Shown: positions 26,201 through 41,490, counted from the stretch's first letter. The stretch is 64,000 nt of DNA from Microvelia longipes (GCA_018340805.1 JACMZG010001914.1:8182924-8246923); one strand, 5' to 3'. A program made the numbers and translations. The notes: generated from the letters alone by a model not told the origin.

Positions 26201-29200
26201 TGGCTTTTTGAGATATTAGCATTTTTATTTTATATTTGCTCATAATAAAAACTTGTAACTTATTATCCAAAAGTATGTAGAATTTATTTGAAAGGGACAA
26301 GTTTAAGCTTTCAAACGCCACCAAAATAAAAATCATAACCTATGCATAATTTTCGATACAGCCATTTTTGTAGTCAAAGAAAAGTTTAAAAACCAAATTT
26401 TTTGGGGAAATTCATCACCTTACTGTGGCAATATGGCTGAACCAAATTGAGCCAAAAATCTAATTTTTTTTCCTTCTACCTGGATTTTTTTTTTCCTGTT
26501 AGCCAAAATATATTAAATTTGGTGACATTGAGTGCAAAAATGTACTTTTTTGTGTTGATTTGACATGAAATGACCTGTTTGAAAGTAGTATTTTACTTTC
26601 TTATTGTGTAAATAAAAAGTACTTTCCTATTAACAATGTACTTTCTTATTGATGAAATTGATTTTAGGTCTCACAAAAATAAAAATAATAATAATTCATT
26701 GTTTATAATAAAAACAAATCTATAATAAGGATAGGTTTGTTTTTATTTTTCATTATTTTTATTTACTTTTTTATTTGTTTTAATAATTTATTGTGCACAT
26801 GTCAGTGTACTGTTAATTGTTCATTGTATATTGTGTTGTTCTTTCATCTTTTATTTACTTAGCTTTAGTTTTAGCTTTATTATGATATATAATATGACAG
26901 CGTGGTCAAATTGTAATTAATATGACATAATAAATTTATTTATTTATTGTCTACAGAGTACCTTGAACTTTCCTCACCTTATCAGATTCGCAACAACTTA
27001 TTACAAGAAAACTGGAAGTTGTGCGATTTTCTAATATTTTGAGAGATCGCATTCATATGAAGGGCTCCACTCTGGATAGACAGACTATGCTTTTCCTTCA
27101 TAATTAAAGGTATATTTTCAGAAAAATTTGGTTTGAAGTAGTACAAAATGAGTCACATGTTTTCAGGTCCGGCTCTTGGACTTTGGTCTGATATAGGACA
27201 CATATGAGCTAAATTTTAAATTGATCCAATCATATTTTATGTTTTGTGAGTTTTCTTTAAATGTTTGCTGAGTCATTAATGACATCTTATGATTTCATAA
27301 AATATATTTTACCATAAAACACAGCTGGATCCATTGAGATTTTTTTATTTATCAGCATTAGTTCAATTCTTTTTGAATAACATTCATACTTTATAAAAAA
27401 TCACTAAAAATTGCAAAATCATGCCATAGAGTCAAAATTTTGGCAATAGTTGAATCCTTTTGTATACTAATAATAATGATAATATTGCCTGTTTAGATCC
27501 TGGTTGCTCATCAGGGGTTACCCATGTGGGAACCATGGCAGGTCGTAGATGCAACCGGTACACTAAAAGTGTGCTTTTAAGTTCACGATAATTTAAGTAT
27601 GAAAATCTTTAAATACTTAGAGAGTAAGTAACCTGGGTTGTAAACCCCAGGCTTCCGCATTATTAAAAGTCAGTATAAATACTGAAGCTTTAATGGCTTT
27701 TTATAATAAACTGGTATAAAAATTCCCATTTTAACATGGCTGGTATGTCAACAGTCTTTGTCAGATGGACAACTGCTGTAATTAATACTGATCTTTTTTA
27801 CCTAAGGATAAGCGAAGTGAATCTTAAAGGGTCATGGAAAAATTCTAAGGTACCCTGCACCCAACTTTATTGCACTCATGATAAAATAAAAAACTAAAAT
27901 GACCTTACCGAAGGATTAGAGAAGAAAAGTATATCAGTTAAACAACCTCTCTCCGTGAGTTTATATCCTGACATAGGCCACTCTGAGCCATTTTCTAGTA
28001 TACTAAATGATGGTCTGTAATAAAAAGATTGATCGTGTAAGATCAAGGTATTTAACAATAATAATAACATTGAAAATACATTATTACCTTTCCTCATTTA
28101 TACGTTAGGCGTAAATAGGAAAAGTATTGTGTTTGCAAATAAATAATAAATAAATAAATAATAATCTTTATTTAAGACCAAGTGCATGAAGCACAAAATG
28201 GTATAATAGCGTCAAAGAATAATGTTTAAGGCTAAAAAAGCATTTAAAAAACTACAGAACAAAATTGAAACACAAATAAAACTTACATATTACATAAAAA
28301 AAATTAATACTATACAAAAAAAGCATTTAAGCAGACATCTAACAATAAAAACTCATTTATGTTATAAATTGGATTATCTAACAAAAAACTTCTTATCTTA
28401 GCACATTTTTTTTAAAATGGTAACTCTTGGATTTCTTGACTTCATTTATTAAACAGCACTATTCCTAAGTAATTGTGACCAGTTCTTGACTTATTAAACC
28501 TATGACTAGTACGTACATGTTTATTTTTATTTCTTGTATTATGATTTATGTATTTCTTTGGTTTCAATAAAAATTATTTACATTAAGTTTTATAAACTAA
28601 ACAATGGTATATGTGCAATGAATAAAAAGGTAAAATTCTAAGTTTTCTGAACAAAGGTTTGCAATGTGCAGTGAACTCAACTCCAGCAATAATTCTAAAA
28701 AGCTTTTTTTGTTTTAGAAAAATTTCTAAAGACTCAGCGTGACCATATAGAATAAGTCCATAAAAAAATCAAATTTCAGCAATTAGAATCCGAAACCGGG
28801 ACTTCACCTGAATTATACATTTCACAAAGTTGTCAGTCTTTAATTGTTTGTTATCATCACAAAGTTGTAAGTCTTTATGTGTTTGTTATCATCATAAAGT
28901 TGTCAGTCTTTATGTGTTTATTATCACAAAGTTGTCAGGTTGTTATTTGCAAGTCTTTATGTGTTTGTTATCATCATAAAGTTGTCAGTCTTTATGTGTT
29001 TGTTATCATCACAAAGTTGCAAGTCTTTATGTGTTTGTTATCATCATAAAGTTGTCAGTCTTTATGTGTTATTATCACAAAGTTGTCAGTATTTATGTGT
29101 TGTTATCATCACAAAGTTGCAAGTCTTTATGTGTTTGTTATCATCACAAAGTTGTCAGTCTTTATGTGTTTATTATCACAAAGTTGTCAGTATTTATGTG

Positions 29201-30374
29201 TTTGTTATCACAAAGTTGTCAGTCTTATGTGTTATTATCACAAAGGTGTTTGTTATCACAAAGTTGTCAGTCTTTATGTGTTTATTATCACAGAGTTGCC
29301 AGTATTTATGTGTTTGTTATCATCACAAAGTTGTCAGTCTTTGTGTTTATTATCACAAAGTTGTCAGTCTTAATGTGTTTGTTATCATCATATCTGATGA
29401 TATGTCTTTATCTGTTTGTTATCACCATAAAAATTCATGGCTCTTCTGTCTAGATTAGATGAAATATACCTATACTTGAAATTAAAAGGAGTAGAACACT
29501 ATCTTAGAAAGCTGGCAAAAAGGGCCCATAAACATGGCCAACTTGCCTTGTAGTTACTACCACTCCCCCCATATTACTACTACTTCTATCATCATATCTC
29601 ATACAAAGACACCCTGTTGCCCAAAGCAGTGTTTCAAAATAATTTATTCTATCATTTGAAATCCACATTGAGACTCAATACTTACTTAATATTCCAGTTA
29701 TCCCTATAGAGTGGTTTGATGAAGGTTAAATTAAAATTCCTCGTTCTCTTACTTCCATAAGTATACTCTCCCCTAATATGCTCACCGGATCCAAGAATAT
29801 TAGGCATTGTCATGGCAACCGAGAGCATTCCTTCGTTATTAGCAGTAGCCACATGTGTTGTCACTCCCCCAGTCACACGCTTCAGTTCTTGAACTAGGAA
29901 TGTTATCTGTAATAATTAATTAATATTAAATTAATATTAATTAATATGCAATAATTATATCACAATGCTGACAAGAAAAATAAACTGGAGCAAAGGTCCG
30001 CAAGCCTGGCAAATTTTCTTTGAAAACGTGCTTTTTTGCTGAACAATCCAATTTTTCCATAATTGTTTGATACATATTTAATAACCTGAGCATGAGCAGT
30101 AGCGTCACAACTTGTTATTCAATTTTAATAGAAAAGGCGCATATTTATTCTATAGATTATACACTACATGGCACAACATTATTTGCACTCGTTTGAAGCT
30201 CAGTTGTTTATACTAATTTTTAGCACATTTTATTTAAAAATTCCAAAAAATTAAATAACAAGTAGTGATACTACAGGTTATTTAATATATACAAACAATT
30301 AGGAAAAAGTAGGATTGTTAAGCAAGAAAGCAAGCATCTCATAGAAAATTTGCTTGGCTTGCAGACCTCCGCAT

Positions 30375-30442
<68 letters not shown>

Positions 30443-33400
30443 GTATGCTCCATTGTATAAAAAATAGGCAGCAGCCCCTGTAGCCAGCAGTATTTTCATT
30501 TGCCAAAAAAGCTATCCGTATCATGAATAATGCTAAGCATGATTCTCAGTGAATAGAATATTTTATTGAAATTAAATTTTAACTTTTTTTTATTGTTGTT
30601 GTTGTTTGTAAAAGAAATTATATTAAGAACCACAATTATGGCACTACATACATTGCTAACATAAATATTCCCACTTGTAGGCTCAACAAAACATATCAGT
30701 CCCCAAATTTTATTGGATGGAATAAGGCGTTTTAATAAATTACACGCTTCAATAGTTGGACTTCCACCCAATACATCCAAAAAAAAAGCATTAAAACATT
30801 GTTACTTGAGAAAGCCTACTACAATGTTAACAAGTTTTTAGCTGATAATTTAGTATATTAGATATTTGTTATGTAATGTTACGTTGTTTTTATGTTTAAT
30901 CAAGTTTTGTTATTCATGTTGTGCTATGTTTATGCAGTCTGTTTAATAATTTATTATCATGTTTTTTTTTTCATTTCATTGTAAAATTTTAACAATTGAG
31001 AAACAAATAAATAAATGCTGACTCACTTCATAGCCATCTGGGGAAGCATTGGGTCCGGTACTGGTGTCTATTTGAATAGCAATATTTTTAAATATACCTA
31101 AATCTATCAACTTTGTCCTCACCTTGTGGGCTGATTTTATCATCTAAAGAACAAAAACAACAAATTTTAACTTAGGAAACTCAAAGAAGCACTAACTATA
31201 CTTAAAAAAGGACATAAAATGTTCTTTGTGAACAATCTTAAAACTTCAGACCAATTCCCTGATTTCATGTTCTTTGGAACATGTTCTAAAATTTAAAATT
31301 TCTAACATGAAGGCCTGCAAGTAAGCCCACATTTGAAATGTGGGCTCTCTTGCTTATCAATCCAATTTCAGCTTAAATTTTCAGTATATATGTAATAATC
31401 TTAGCAGTTGCACAACAAATTGTTGTTTAATTTTTACACAATTTAAAAAAAATCACTGAAAATTAGCATAAAGAAAATAGGCATAAATATTCCATAGATC
31501 ACACTGCATGACACATCATTATTTGCACTCATTGAAGCTCAGTTATACTAATTTGTAGCACATTTTCTTTAAAATTTTTGAAATATTGAAACAATAATTT
31601 GTGATGCTACTGCTTAGGTTATTAACTATATACCAAAAATTTAAACAAAAAATGGAATGATAAGTAAGAAAGTGCACATTTAATAAATCACCCAGCTTGC
31701 CAGGATTATTTTGAAATTATAAACTTAAAATACTGTAAATTACACGATAAAAAATTAGCGCAGGTACCAAGATTTGAACATGGAAACCTAGAATTGAGTA
31801 AATTTATTATTATTAAGAGACATGATTATGCCTTGATGGAGAAGGCCAAATATAGTCAAATTAAAACTTAAATATTGGATAGTTTTTCCTCAAAAGTGCC
31901 CTTCCTTTATAATAAATTTGAATGAACTATTTTGACTAATTGAAGAATTAACAACAATCGATATTTGCTGGTGGATTTGAATTTCTCAGTTCCAGGTTTT
32001 GGCTTAAAAGCATCATTAGCAGATGAGGCAACAATCGATCTCTTAACTCATGGAGTTATATCAATAAGTAACTTCAAGCCTCATTGAGCTGGGCGAGACC
32101 CTTGAAGATATGGAAGGGTTCAGGAGAGAGTTTATATAAGGAAGTATGACCTGAGTCAGGGTCATAACTCTCAAGAGTAGAGGTGTGTGAGTGAGTCATC
32201 AGCAGTTGCGATACTTTACGTCATTTATTATTTAGTGCACAAAAAGTGTTATGATTTTCATAACACTTTCATAAGAATAATTAATAATCTTTTGTTTGAT
32301 AAATAAATATTTGCCGAGCCAAGCTCGGGTATCACTACTAGTATTAAATAAAAATGGTAAAACAGGTCGAAAAATTACATTAAGTTAATAATTTAAATTA
32401 AAAACCGGTTTAACAATTATATTATTAAGATTATTGATAAAAATTAATATAATTAATCAAATATTTAATTGTAATTATAGAATGCTTAGTGATTAAATGA
32501 AATTATGTTTTTCAATATTAAGAAGTATTATATATTTTTTAATCAGGAGTATCAAACACTTGTCAATCTCATAAGAGTTACCACGGCGTAATGCCAAATT
32601 GCACTTATGGAAAAATTTATAAATATTAATTTTATAAGTAAGTTAAAATTGTAATAATTTATAATTGTATTTATTTATTTTGTGTAATGTGCAATAAATG
32701 GTTATTTATTTATTCCGGTGTTACTGCTTGAGTTATGTAACATAATGTAAACAACCTCACGTTTTGTGATAGACACATTTGAAAATTGGCTTATATCGTG
32801 GCAGTATGCCACTTATATAAACTAATAATATGACGAACTGATATAGGGCAACAACCATGTGGCTGTAAAGGGGCTACAGGGAGGTGTGGGGGCCACAAAG
32901 CCGCCCCCAGCGCCGACGCCCCATGGCGGCTAAGAAGACCTCTTGTTTTATCATTATTTATTTATAAAAATAAATTTGAAAAAATGATATAATTATTAGT
33001 GATATATATAAGTGATTGATACTTTATTCTTCTCATTATTTAATCTTATTATTCGAATAAAATATTGTCTAAAAGTTCCATAAGTATGTTGTGCATAAAA
33101 GATACGTACGTCCTCAAAATTGCAAGCAGTGAAGAGATCAGACATAAATGGTTTAACAAACGTATCCTTAGTCCTGTCTATCCCATCAATATGAACTCTG
33201 TCAACTCTAGCCTAAACAAATACAGATATAATAATATTCCATTTGTGTAAATATTGATGTATTGTTAAGTATTACAAAGTAATAACAACAAGAAAATTAT
33301 AACCAATTATTATCAACTATAACCGCAGAAAGGTAAATAACCTTCTTCCCGGCATTCCTTTTTTTTGCTTTTTTTGTTTGTGGTTCTTCTTGTGTTTACA

Positions 33401-36400
33401 TCATTTTAAAAACTACTTTCAAATTAATCATAAAAATGATATTATAAAATAAAACTACACGAATTAAATGTACAAAAAACATAGCCAAGAAAATACAGGT
33501 AAAATAACCTGATTTGTTTACATAGTTTTTTCATGCTCCTTTCTTGAAGGGATTTTTTTTCTTTAGAATCAGTGGTGCCTATAGTACAACACACGGCTAA
33601 AATCAATTGACAGCGCGCCAAAAATCTGAGAGGGAAAGAATTCTATTGGTTCAGACCGACCCCGCTCTTTTCCCCTCCACCTCATGCCAACCTCGGTATA
33701 AAAAATACCTTTTTCGTAAATAAAATCATAAAAAGGCAACACTGGTTGTAAATATTTGTAACCTCGCGTCGCTTTTATTTCCCTCATTGTGCATATTGAT
33801 CTGTTTGATTTCGTTTCGTTTCATTCCAATCTGTTCAATTTATCCAATTATTGCGAAGTTCTAATATGATCTGAGTACCTATATTTGACGCATGGACATT
33901 GACGTATTCGTCAAGCATTTCTTGCTATTTGAGTACAGCGCAGGTTCTGTGCTCGGTCAACCAAAAGACAGCATTTTTTTTTAAAATGCCACGTCTTTCA
34001 ATAGATGACAGTCTTGACTTTTTTAAGTCTTGAATGCATATTGTGTCATATTATTTTTTATAATATGAAACAATACGCATTCAATTATACAAACTTGACA
34101 CAAAAAAGCAGTTTGTTTTGGAAAAAAGTAATTATAGCTGGCAATTTATTTAAATCGTCAAACTTTTATCAAAGAACTATTATGATCCATTGCATTACGT
34201 TATTAACAACTTTAACTCCACTTAATTCATACTTCCCGAACTAATTTAAAGCAACACTTAGTTGGTAAATTTATAAGATACAACAATATTCCTTCTTAAA
34301 AAGTAAATAAATAATTTTTAAAAATAAAAAAATTCGATATCAAATAAAAACAAATTATAAAATTCAAAACATAACCTGACTTTCAGTGTTGCCAGAGTAG
34401 GGAATTTTTTTTGTTACATAAAAGAAGGGATTTTTTTATTAAAAAAAGAGGGTTGAAAGCATTGAGATTTTGGCAGGCTGTCAATTGATTTTAGCCGTGT
34501 GTTGTATTATAAATAGTTTAAATCATTTTTGTTCAAATTAAGCACATACATATATCAGCTTTCTGTTGAGACTAGTGAATCTGATTTCAGGCAATATAAA
34601 GTTCTGAGATTACTACAAGAGATTAATGGATCTTTCTCTCATTAATGATAAAACAACAACTAGTTGCTCAAATTCCACATAATAATTTCACAATTTGAAT
34701 CAATATTAATTTTAATGCAAAAATGCAAAACATTTCAGAAAATTCAACTATTCAAAAGTCAACTAATTTCTATTCCACTAATTTAGTTCAAGCCAAATTT
34801 TTATATTATAAGTAAAATATCTACATTTACCTAACCACGCCAAGGAGTATCACCACTGGGTGATTCCTCCTATCAAGACTTCCAAGTAACTTTAACCAGT
34901 ATGAGCACTATGTCACATACATTTATTGTAGACAATATTCAATTAAGTTAAAAAAAAACAATTTGAATGAAAAATTACGGTGAGCAACAAGCACTTAAAA
35001 CTTTATCATTGATAGTTTGAGTACGTGAGCACTAAACATTTTAAAACACAACAATTATCACTAATATTTCATTTTAATAATTTCACATAGCATAAATAGA
35101 GTAATAAAATTATTTATTAATCATTGTGTTAAAATACATCAATAACTCGTAAATTATTTTTATCACATGTGATAAGAGTGATTTGCCACCAGAATCGAGG
35201 ATGTGCCTGAAGTAGCAATGTACTCTAGAGTACACCGGAGTAACGTGCCATACAAAATTAATGCCACTGATTATATTGAGAAAAATTGACAACAAAGAGT
35301 TTGAGAGGATTACAACTCAATTTAAAAGGTACTTCTAAATATTTGCATTAGTTTAATGTTTCTTTAAAAATACTTTTGATAAATACTTTTTTAAATAGTT
35401 TTATTTTACAAATTTTAGATGATGTCTCCTCAGATGAAGTCACTAGTGTATTGGTTGTTGCTTCATATTATTTGTTAATTTATTATTATTTTTTTATGGT
35501 ATGGCATTTTGCCGTGCATTTAGAGAATTTTTACCAGGCAGGTCGCTTAGCAGCTACATAATTTGTTAAATTGAGTTAATCTACATATATTTCATTGTTA
35601 ATATTAATAATCATTGGGATGTAAAAATTTTATTTGATATATTTTGAACTAAAAATCTTACATTCATTTTATTATTCAACCCAACAAAATTTTGGTGACA
35701 ACTAGAAAGCCTTTGAGATCCTACAGGGTGTCACGACCTATAGGTGGGCAGCACTGGTCTATAGTCTTGTAGACTTACCGCTAAAGCAAACTCACGTAAG
35801 TAATTTTAATGATAAATAAAAATTCCTCACCCGAACTCCATTTAAATCAACAGTACTTGACTCAGATCTTTTATCTTCGTGTCGTTCTATTGGCTGAAAC
35901 AATTAACCAAATGCTATAGCAAGGAGTTTTGACTAATTTAAACTTAGAAATGAGTAAAAATAATTAACAAATTTAAGATATTTACAAAAAAAAACATAAG
36001 ATAAGTAAACATATACAAACATTAAAAATAATGAATTTTATACATGGAGTATTTATAGTATGACTCATGGTTAAAATCAGATGACAGCATAGGGAAATGC
36101 TGAGAAACCAATGAGATTGGTCTGATATGAAATTGTGGATGTAGTTTAACATCCACAACTAACCTCATTAACTCGCTTGCATTATTTTCCAAAGATGTCA
36201 ACTGATTTTAACTGTATGTCAAATAATAGACTATCCTCAGAAAATATATTAGAATAAGTAATCAATTTTAATCAGAAAGATTAACATAACAGAAAACTTC
36301 ACAAAATTATGTTACACTGTGAATATATATTTCTATATTCTACACAAATTTAAATTTTGGTAAACAAGCAAAAATATTTACATTTAGTGTAAGAAGTTTT

Positions 36401-39400
36401 AATTGATCATTCCATATCAGATTCACTAATAAAAATGTCTTTGAATAAAAAGGTAAATTAATAAAGGTAATAAATAATAAATTAATTAATAAAGGTAATA
36501 AATAATAAATAAATTAATAAAGGTAATAAATAATAAATAAATTAATAAAGGTAATAAATAAGAATAAAAAGGTCTTTCTTAAATAATTTAGACACACTTT
36601 ATGCCCTACAGTGTCCAATCCCATGGCAGTCCAAAAATGAAACTTTATGAGTACTTCACTAACAGTTTAAGCTCTTTTTAGGATTTTTTCAAAATTTTAG
36701 AAAAGACGTGTTTTGAGATATTGGCAATTATATTTATTACATTTTATAATGTAATATGATATAATATGATATGATATGATATGATATGATATGTCATTTT
36801 ATAAGCAAATATTTGTATACTAGTTTATAATTAAAACTCATTACTAATTAGCCAAATTTATGAAGCATTTCTTTGAAAGTACCAAGTTTAAGCTTTCAAA
36901 TGCCACCAAGATAAAAATTTGCCCTTAAAAGAATTTTAGGTAATCCATTTTTGTAGTCAAAGAAATGTCTAATAATTTGGAATATTTGACGCGCTATTGC
37001 GGCAATGGCTGCACCAAATGAGCTAAAAAACTAGATATTTTTCTTCATATTGTGCCTACTTGTCAGCCAAATAATATTAAAATCAGCAAAATCAATAATT
37101 ATTTTTTTTACATGAAATGACCTAAAAAATTAGAGCCTTAAACAAAAAATCAAGCAAAACTTGTATCTTAAAAATAAAACTCACCATATTGAAAAACTCA
37201 CGACATTATAAAATTATAAAAAGAAATAAACAAAACACACATTAGCTTAAGAATTATGAGTCTTTACTCCTTAGTAACACTGTGAAGTCAGCCTCTCAAT
37301 CAAGGATCAAGTTCAAAGGATTTGGAGTATCTAATTATATTTTATTAATCTCAATATAAAAATAAAAAACAGTAATAATAAAAAAATAAAGTAACACTGC
37401 TAGAAAATTAATAAACTATTTATTTTAATTTAAAAAAACTAGCAAGACCAAATTAAACTTAATGTGATTAAAGGTTGTACTGAAAATTAATAGGAAGTGG
37501 GCATGCGTATCAAAATCTAATAATTTTAAGTTTAACAGAAATTGTAATATAAATTTTACCGGTTCCATGTCGGCACTAGAGTTGAAAGTACTACTAGTAG
37601 GAGCCTAAAATATAATTATACTTTATTAATTACAATTACATGCAGACAAGAATATAGAACTTCAAAAACATATGATGATGACCACGTTGATGAGGAAATT
37701 GAGAAGTTCCTGAATTCTTCTAAAGTAGGAAACATTTGGGAACTTCTATTTCCTTGTTAATGCAGCCGTAAAAAAAAAACTAAATAAATCTTTAGTTATA
37801 TGAAGCTGACTTCAATATTTATATAACAAAGGAAATATTTAAATGTAAACCTAAATTGTCAATTTTAGCAATAATAAATCAAAACTTTCAGCATTAGACA
37901 GTAAAGTGAAAACAGCTACATTATAGATCTATTATAACTTTGTAGTAAAGTTATTAGTTGTTAGATCTATTATAATAGATTTAAAAGTGATAACTTAACT
38001 TGACAATCTCATTGCTTGATTTGGTTAATTTATATGCAAAAACGATTGGATCTAGTAAACTTTGGTTGTCTGGATCTCTTCCATAAAGTGAGGTTAGGTT
38101 CCTTCTACATGGTTATATAGAACCATGATCTCTCCACTCTTCAAATGTTTTATATAATACAACATTTGAAGAGTGGAGAGATCTAACCTGAAGATTAAAT
38201 AGCCTCTGAGGAACATTTTTTCATTCTATTATACTCTCCACACAATCGCTTGCTGCATGAAAAAACAGCTGTTTTAATAGAAGCAGCAGGCGTCCAACTT
38301 CGGAAAGAAAAAAATACCTACAGGTTCTTGAGTAACGTCACAGGACAACCATAATATCCTTTTACATTTTATTATCTCTGGTAGGGACTTTTTTCTTCCC
38401 TTTTATAGTGTTACAAGCATTGCATTTTTTCCCATCCAGTTGATTTTAAGTCACACACGACCGTAGAAAGATGTATGACGCGACCGTAGAAAGATGTATG
38501 ACGCGACCGTAGAAAGATGTATGACATGTAGAAAGATATCGCTCAAGGAGTATAGTTTAATTAAGAAATATAATACAAGGGGCCACTCCTCTCTATTCCA
38601 TATTGACCTGAGAGCATTTCATCAAATTATTACCTCTGGTAACATCAGACAAAATAGACCTATAGTAAAATTAATGCTCTTTGTTTTGATTGGACAAAGT
38701 TGCTAAGCAACACTATTGCTTACAGGACTGAGGCACTGACTGATAGTACGCCAGCACTTATAGTACATTAACCAAACGCACCTCTCACTAAAAATAATGG
38801 GTCCATCTCATCTATAGAGTAAAAAAGATTGTAACCCAGTCTCATTTTAACATCATCTTATCATAAATGAATCAGCAGAGTGGCTAAAACTCCTGTAAGA
38901 TTTTGATAATTGTGCCCCCCCCCTCATTGTTGTAAATAAACCAAATTACAAAACATTGCAAAGTCAAATAAATAAACAAAAATAGACATGAGTAACCAAT
39001 GATACGCATAATAAAACTAGAAATTCAGGCACAAATTGTGCCTACTCAGAGCCTACCCCAAGCTAATCAATATCTGTTTTAAATAACACAAAATTTAGGC
39101 TTAATGTAGGTCAGAATTGGTAATACCCCTCACAGAAGTTCTGTTTACAAAGGCATCATTTTCAGAAGTCTAAATAAAAAAATCAAATGCCAGATAAGGT
39201 ACTTTAATCAAAAAATGGTGTAGTTTTCTATAAATGGAAGCGGGACCGATAATAAATATACTTTCAAAATTACAATCTTGGTAGGTCCATGAAATGAAAG
39301 GCAATATATAAACACAATATTCCTGTCATATGATGTATATAACATATAGTGGAATAGAATAACAAGTGATCTCACTCCCTGAAATTACTCCTTCCAATTT

Positions 39401-41440
39401 TCAAATTCGATTAATCGAGTTTTACTCGATATTTATACAAAATGGCTGACCGGTAGTAAAATGACAAGATGTCGTATTTTGTAAACAAATGTGAAGTGTA
39501 ATTTAGTAAATAAAAACGTTCTAATGTTAGTGAACTCTCGGACTAGTTTTAATGACCAAATTATAGTAATAATAAATACAATAACTCTATTCCAATATTA
39601 GCCCAATAAATATAAATGTTATTAAGTCGTTGTTTTTCACGAATTTGTATTGAATTTCGTCCAATCTTTGTATTAATTGTGGATAATATTTATCTTGTCT
39701 GTATGTTGCCGAGTCTAACATGTCTTCATTTATGAATTAGTCAGTACAATTACATAGTTTTAAAATCAATATAGATTGAAATTTGTTCGTTTCAAGGTAG
39801 AAAGGGAAGGATTGATAATGGTTTGTCCATTGCAGTTTGGTAGAACACGTAAAAGTTACTAAAGATTGATTTAAGTAAAACCTCTTGAAAATGAGAACTA
39901 TTGCTAAGTTGAAAAGAATCTGTATAGTGTAATGGGTCCATGGGTTAGACAGATACTACAGATTGTTGGTAGGACACCAAGGCCTTAAAGTCTACCTTAA
40001 TTATATATTTGAACTCCTAGACCTGAGGATCATTGTTAAATTCATTCCGTCTAAAGTAATGTAAGCATGAGGGGTTGGCGGTAGAGACAGTGTTCTGACT
40101 CCCACCCTTGACAGGACTATGAGAAGGGTGGGAGTGAGAACACTGTCTCTACCCTTGAATTTTAGTTCCTCCGAATATCTGCATTGCAGCACCACAAGTC
40201 CTGCCTTTGGTTGAAGCATCTTTCCTTATTTTTAAATTAGAACTTAGGATAAAATTTTAATTTATATAAGTTTTTTGAAAATTTACATCATAGAGGAATA
40301 TATAGTACTTCATCGGGGACTTACATCATTTTTGGTTTTCATATATTTTAAAGAAAGAAATGTGAAAAGCATAAATGGACTAATTAATTTACACTGGCAA
40401 GCTGCGTCACTTGTACCTATAGGTGAGCCAGTTGGCCATTGCTGAGCGTTAATGACAAAGCGGTTTGTAAGTACTTGTGGCACTGACCTACGGCGTAGTT
40501 GTTGAACTTGACTAAAAGCTGGTCCATCGCACACATGGGGAAAAGGGTGAAATTTTATCATCACTTTAACTCTGTGTATTGAAACTTGACACCAAGTATA
40601 TTGGTCAAATAAATTAAGTCAATTTATGTTCACATTAAAAGTAAATACATATTTTTACTCGTTCTAAGAGCATTATCATCATGTCCTCATTTCAATTTCT
40701 TTTTAATTTTTTAACATTTTTCAAGCCTTGATTTTAAAGAGAATGATATTAAAACACTATACAATTGTGATTCAACTTGTGGATCCAGGTATAATTTGAG
40801 AATTTTGAATAAAGAATTAAATAAGAATTTTAAATGATGTATAAGATTTTCTTAGGACTATAGTAGATGTAGGACATTAAGGAGCCTATCGTGTTCTTGA
40901 GTAAAGTCATGTTACAAGGACTTGATCATTATATGAATTGTTCTTGCTCAAGGAGTCTCTTGATATTTTAGAGGTATAAATCATGGTGAAGTATATTGCC
41001 TCATAGCATTAATTAATTTTTCTGCATCATTAAAAGTGGGCATTCAGTGGCAAGATCAGTGCAAGCACTTACACGTGGAAAATTATACAACAGATAATTT
41101 TTGATAGAAGGGGAACATATTCTGGATATTTGTTGATAGAAAATGACAAACAAGTTGTGCAGACACATTGGTCTGTCAATATACACTATGGTGGAACATA
41201 ATTTATTGATTCAATTACAATATGATTGTATATGAGGAATTCCGGCAACTGTAACATACTTCATAAATGATTAATTTCTTATTACCAGTTGCCTTCAATA
41301 GTTACTTTAAACCTCAGGGGTAAATTTTTGTCTTCTGTTCATGGCTTGACTATTTGGATAATAATTTCGAATTATGATTAGTGTATTTTCATTTGGTACA
41401 AAAGATCTACCAGCAATCATAACTGTATATGTATCATCTA

Positions 41441-41490
<50 letters not shown>

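Noticed and set aside
28840..29420. CRISPR-like array
   Set aside because: Units are contiguous and variable without unique spacers, and the DNA is clearly eukaryotic nuclear sequence.
28940..29458. 172-codon open frame rich in Cys, Val and Ser
   Set aside because: It lies wholly within the minisatellite; overlapping frames give similar text. There is no exon structure or family.
31741..31850. tRNA-like sequence on the - strand (GTTCAAATCTTGG)
   Set aside because: Only a B-box-like word is convincing; the anticodon region is a run of ATT and no cloverleaf forms.
38238..38350. Short + frame with text [13 protein letters not shown]
   Set aside because: About 50 codons between stops, no start, no splice sites and no family. 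It may be a further ORF remnant but is too weak to call.
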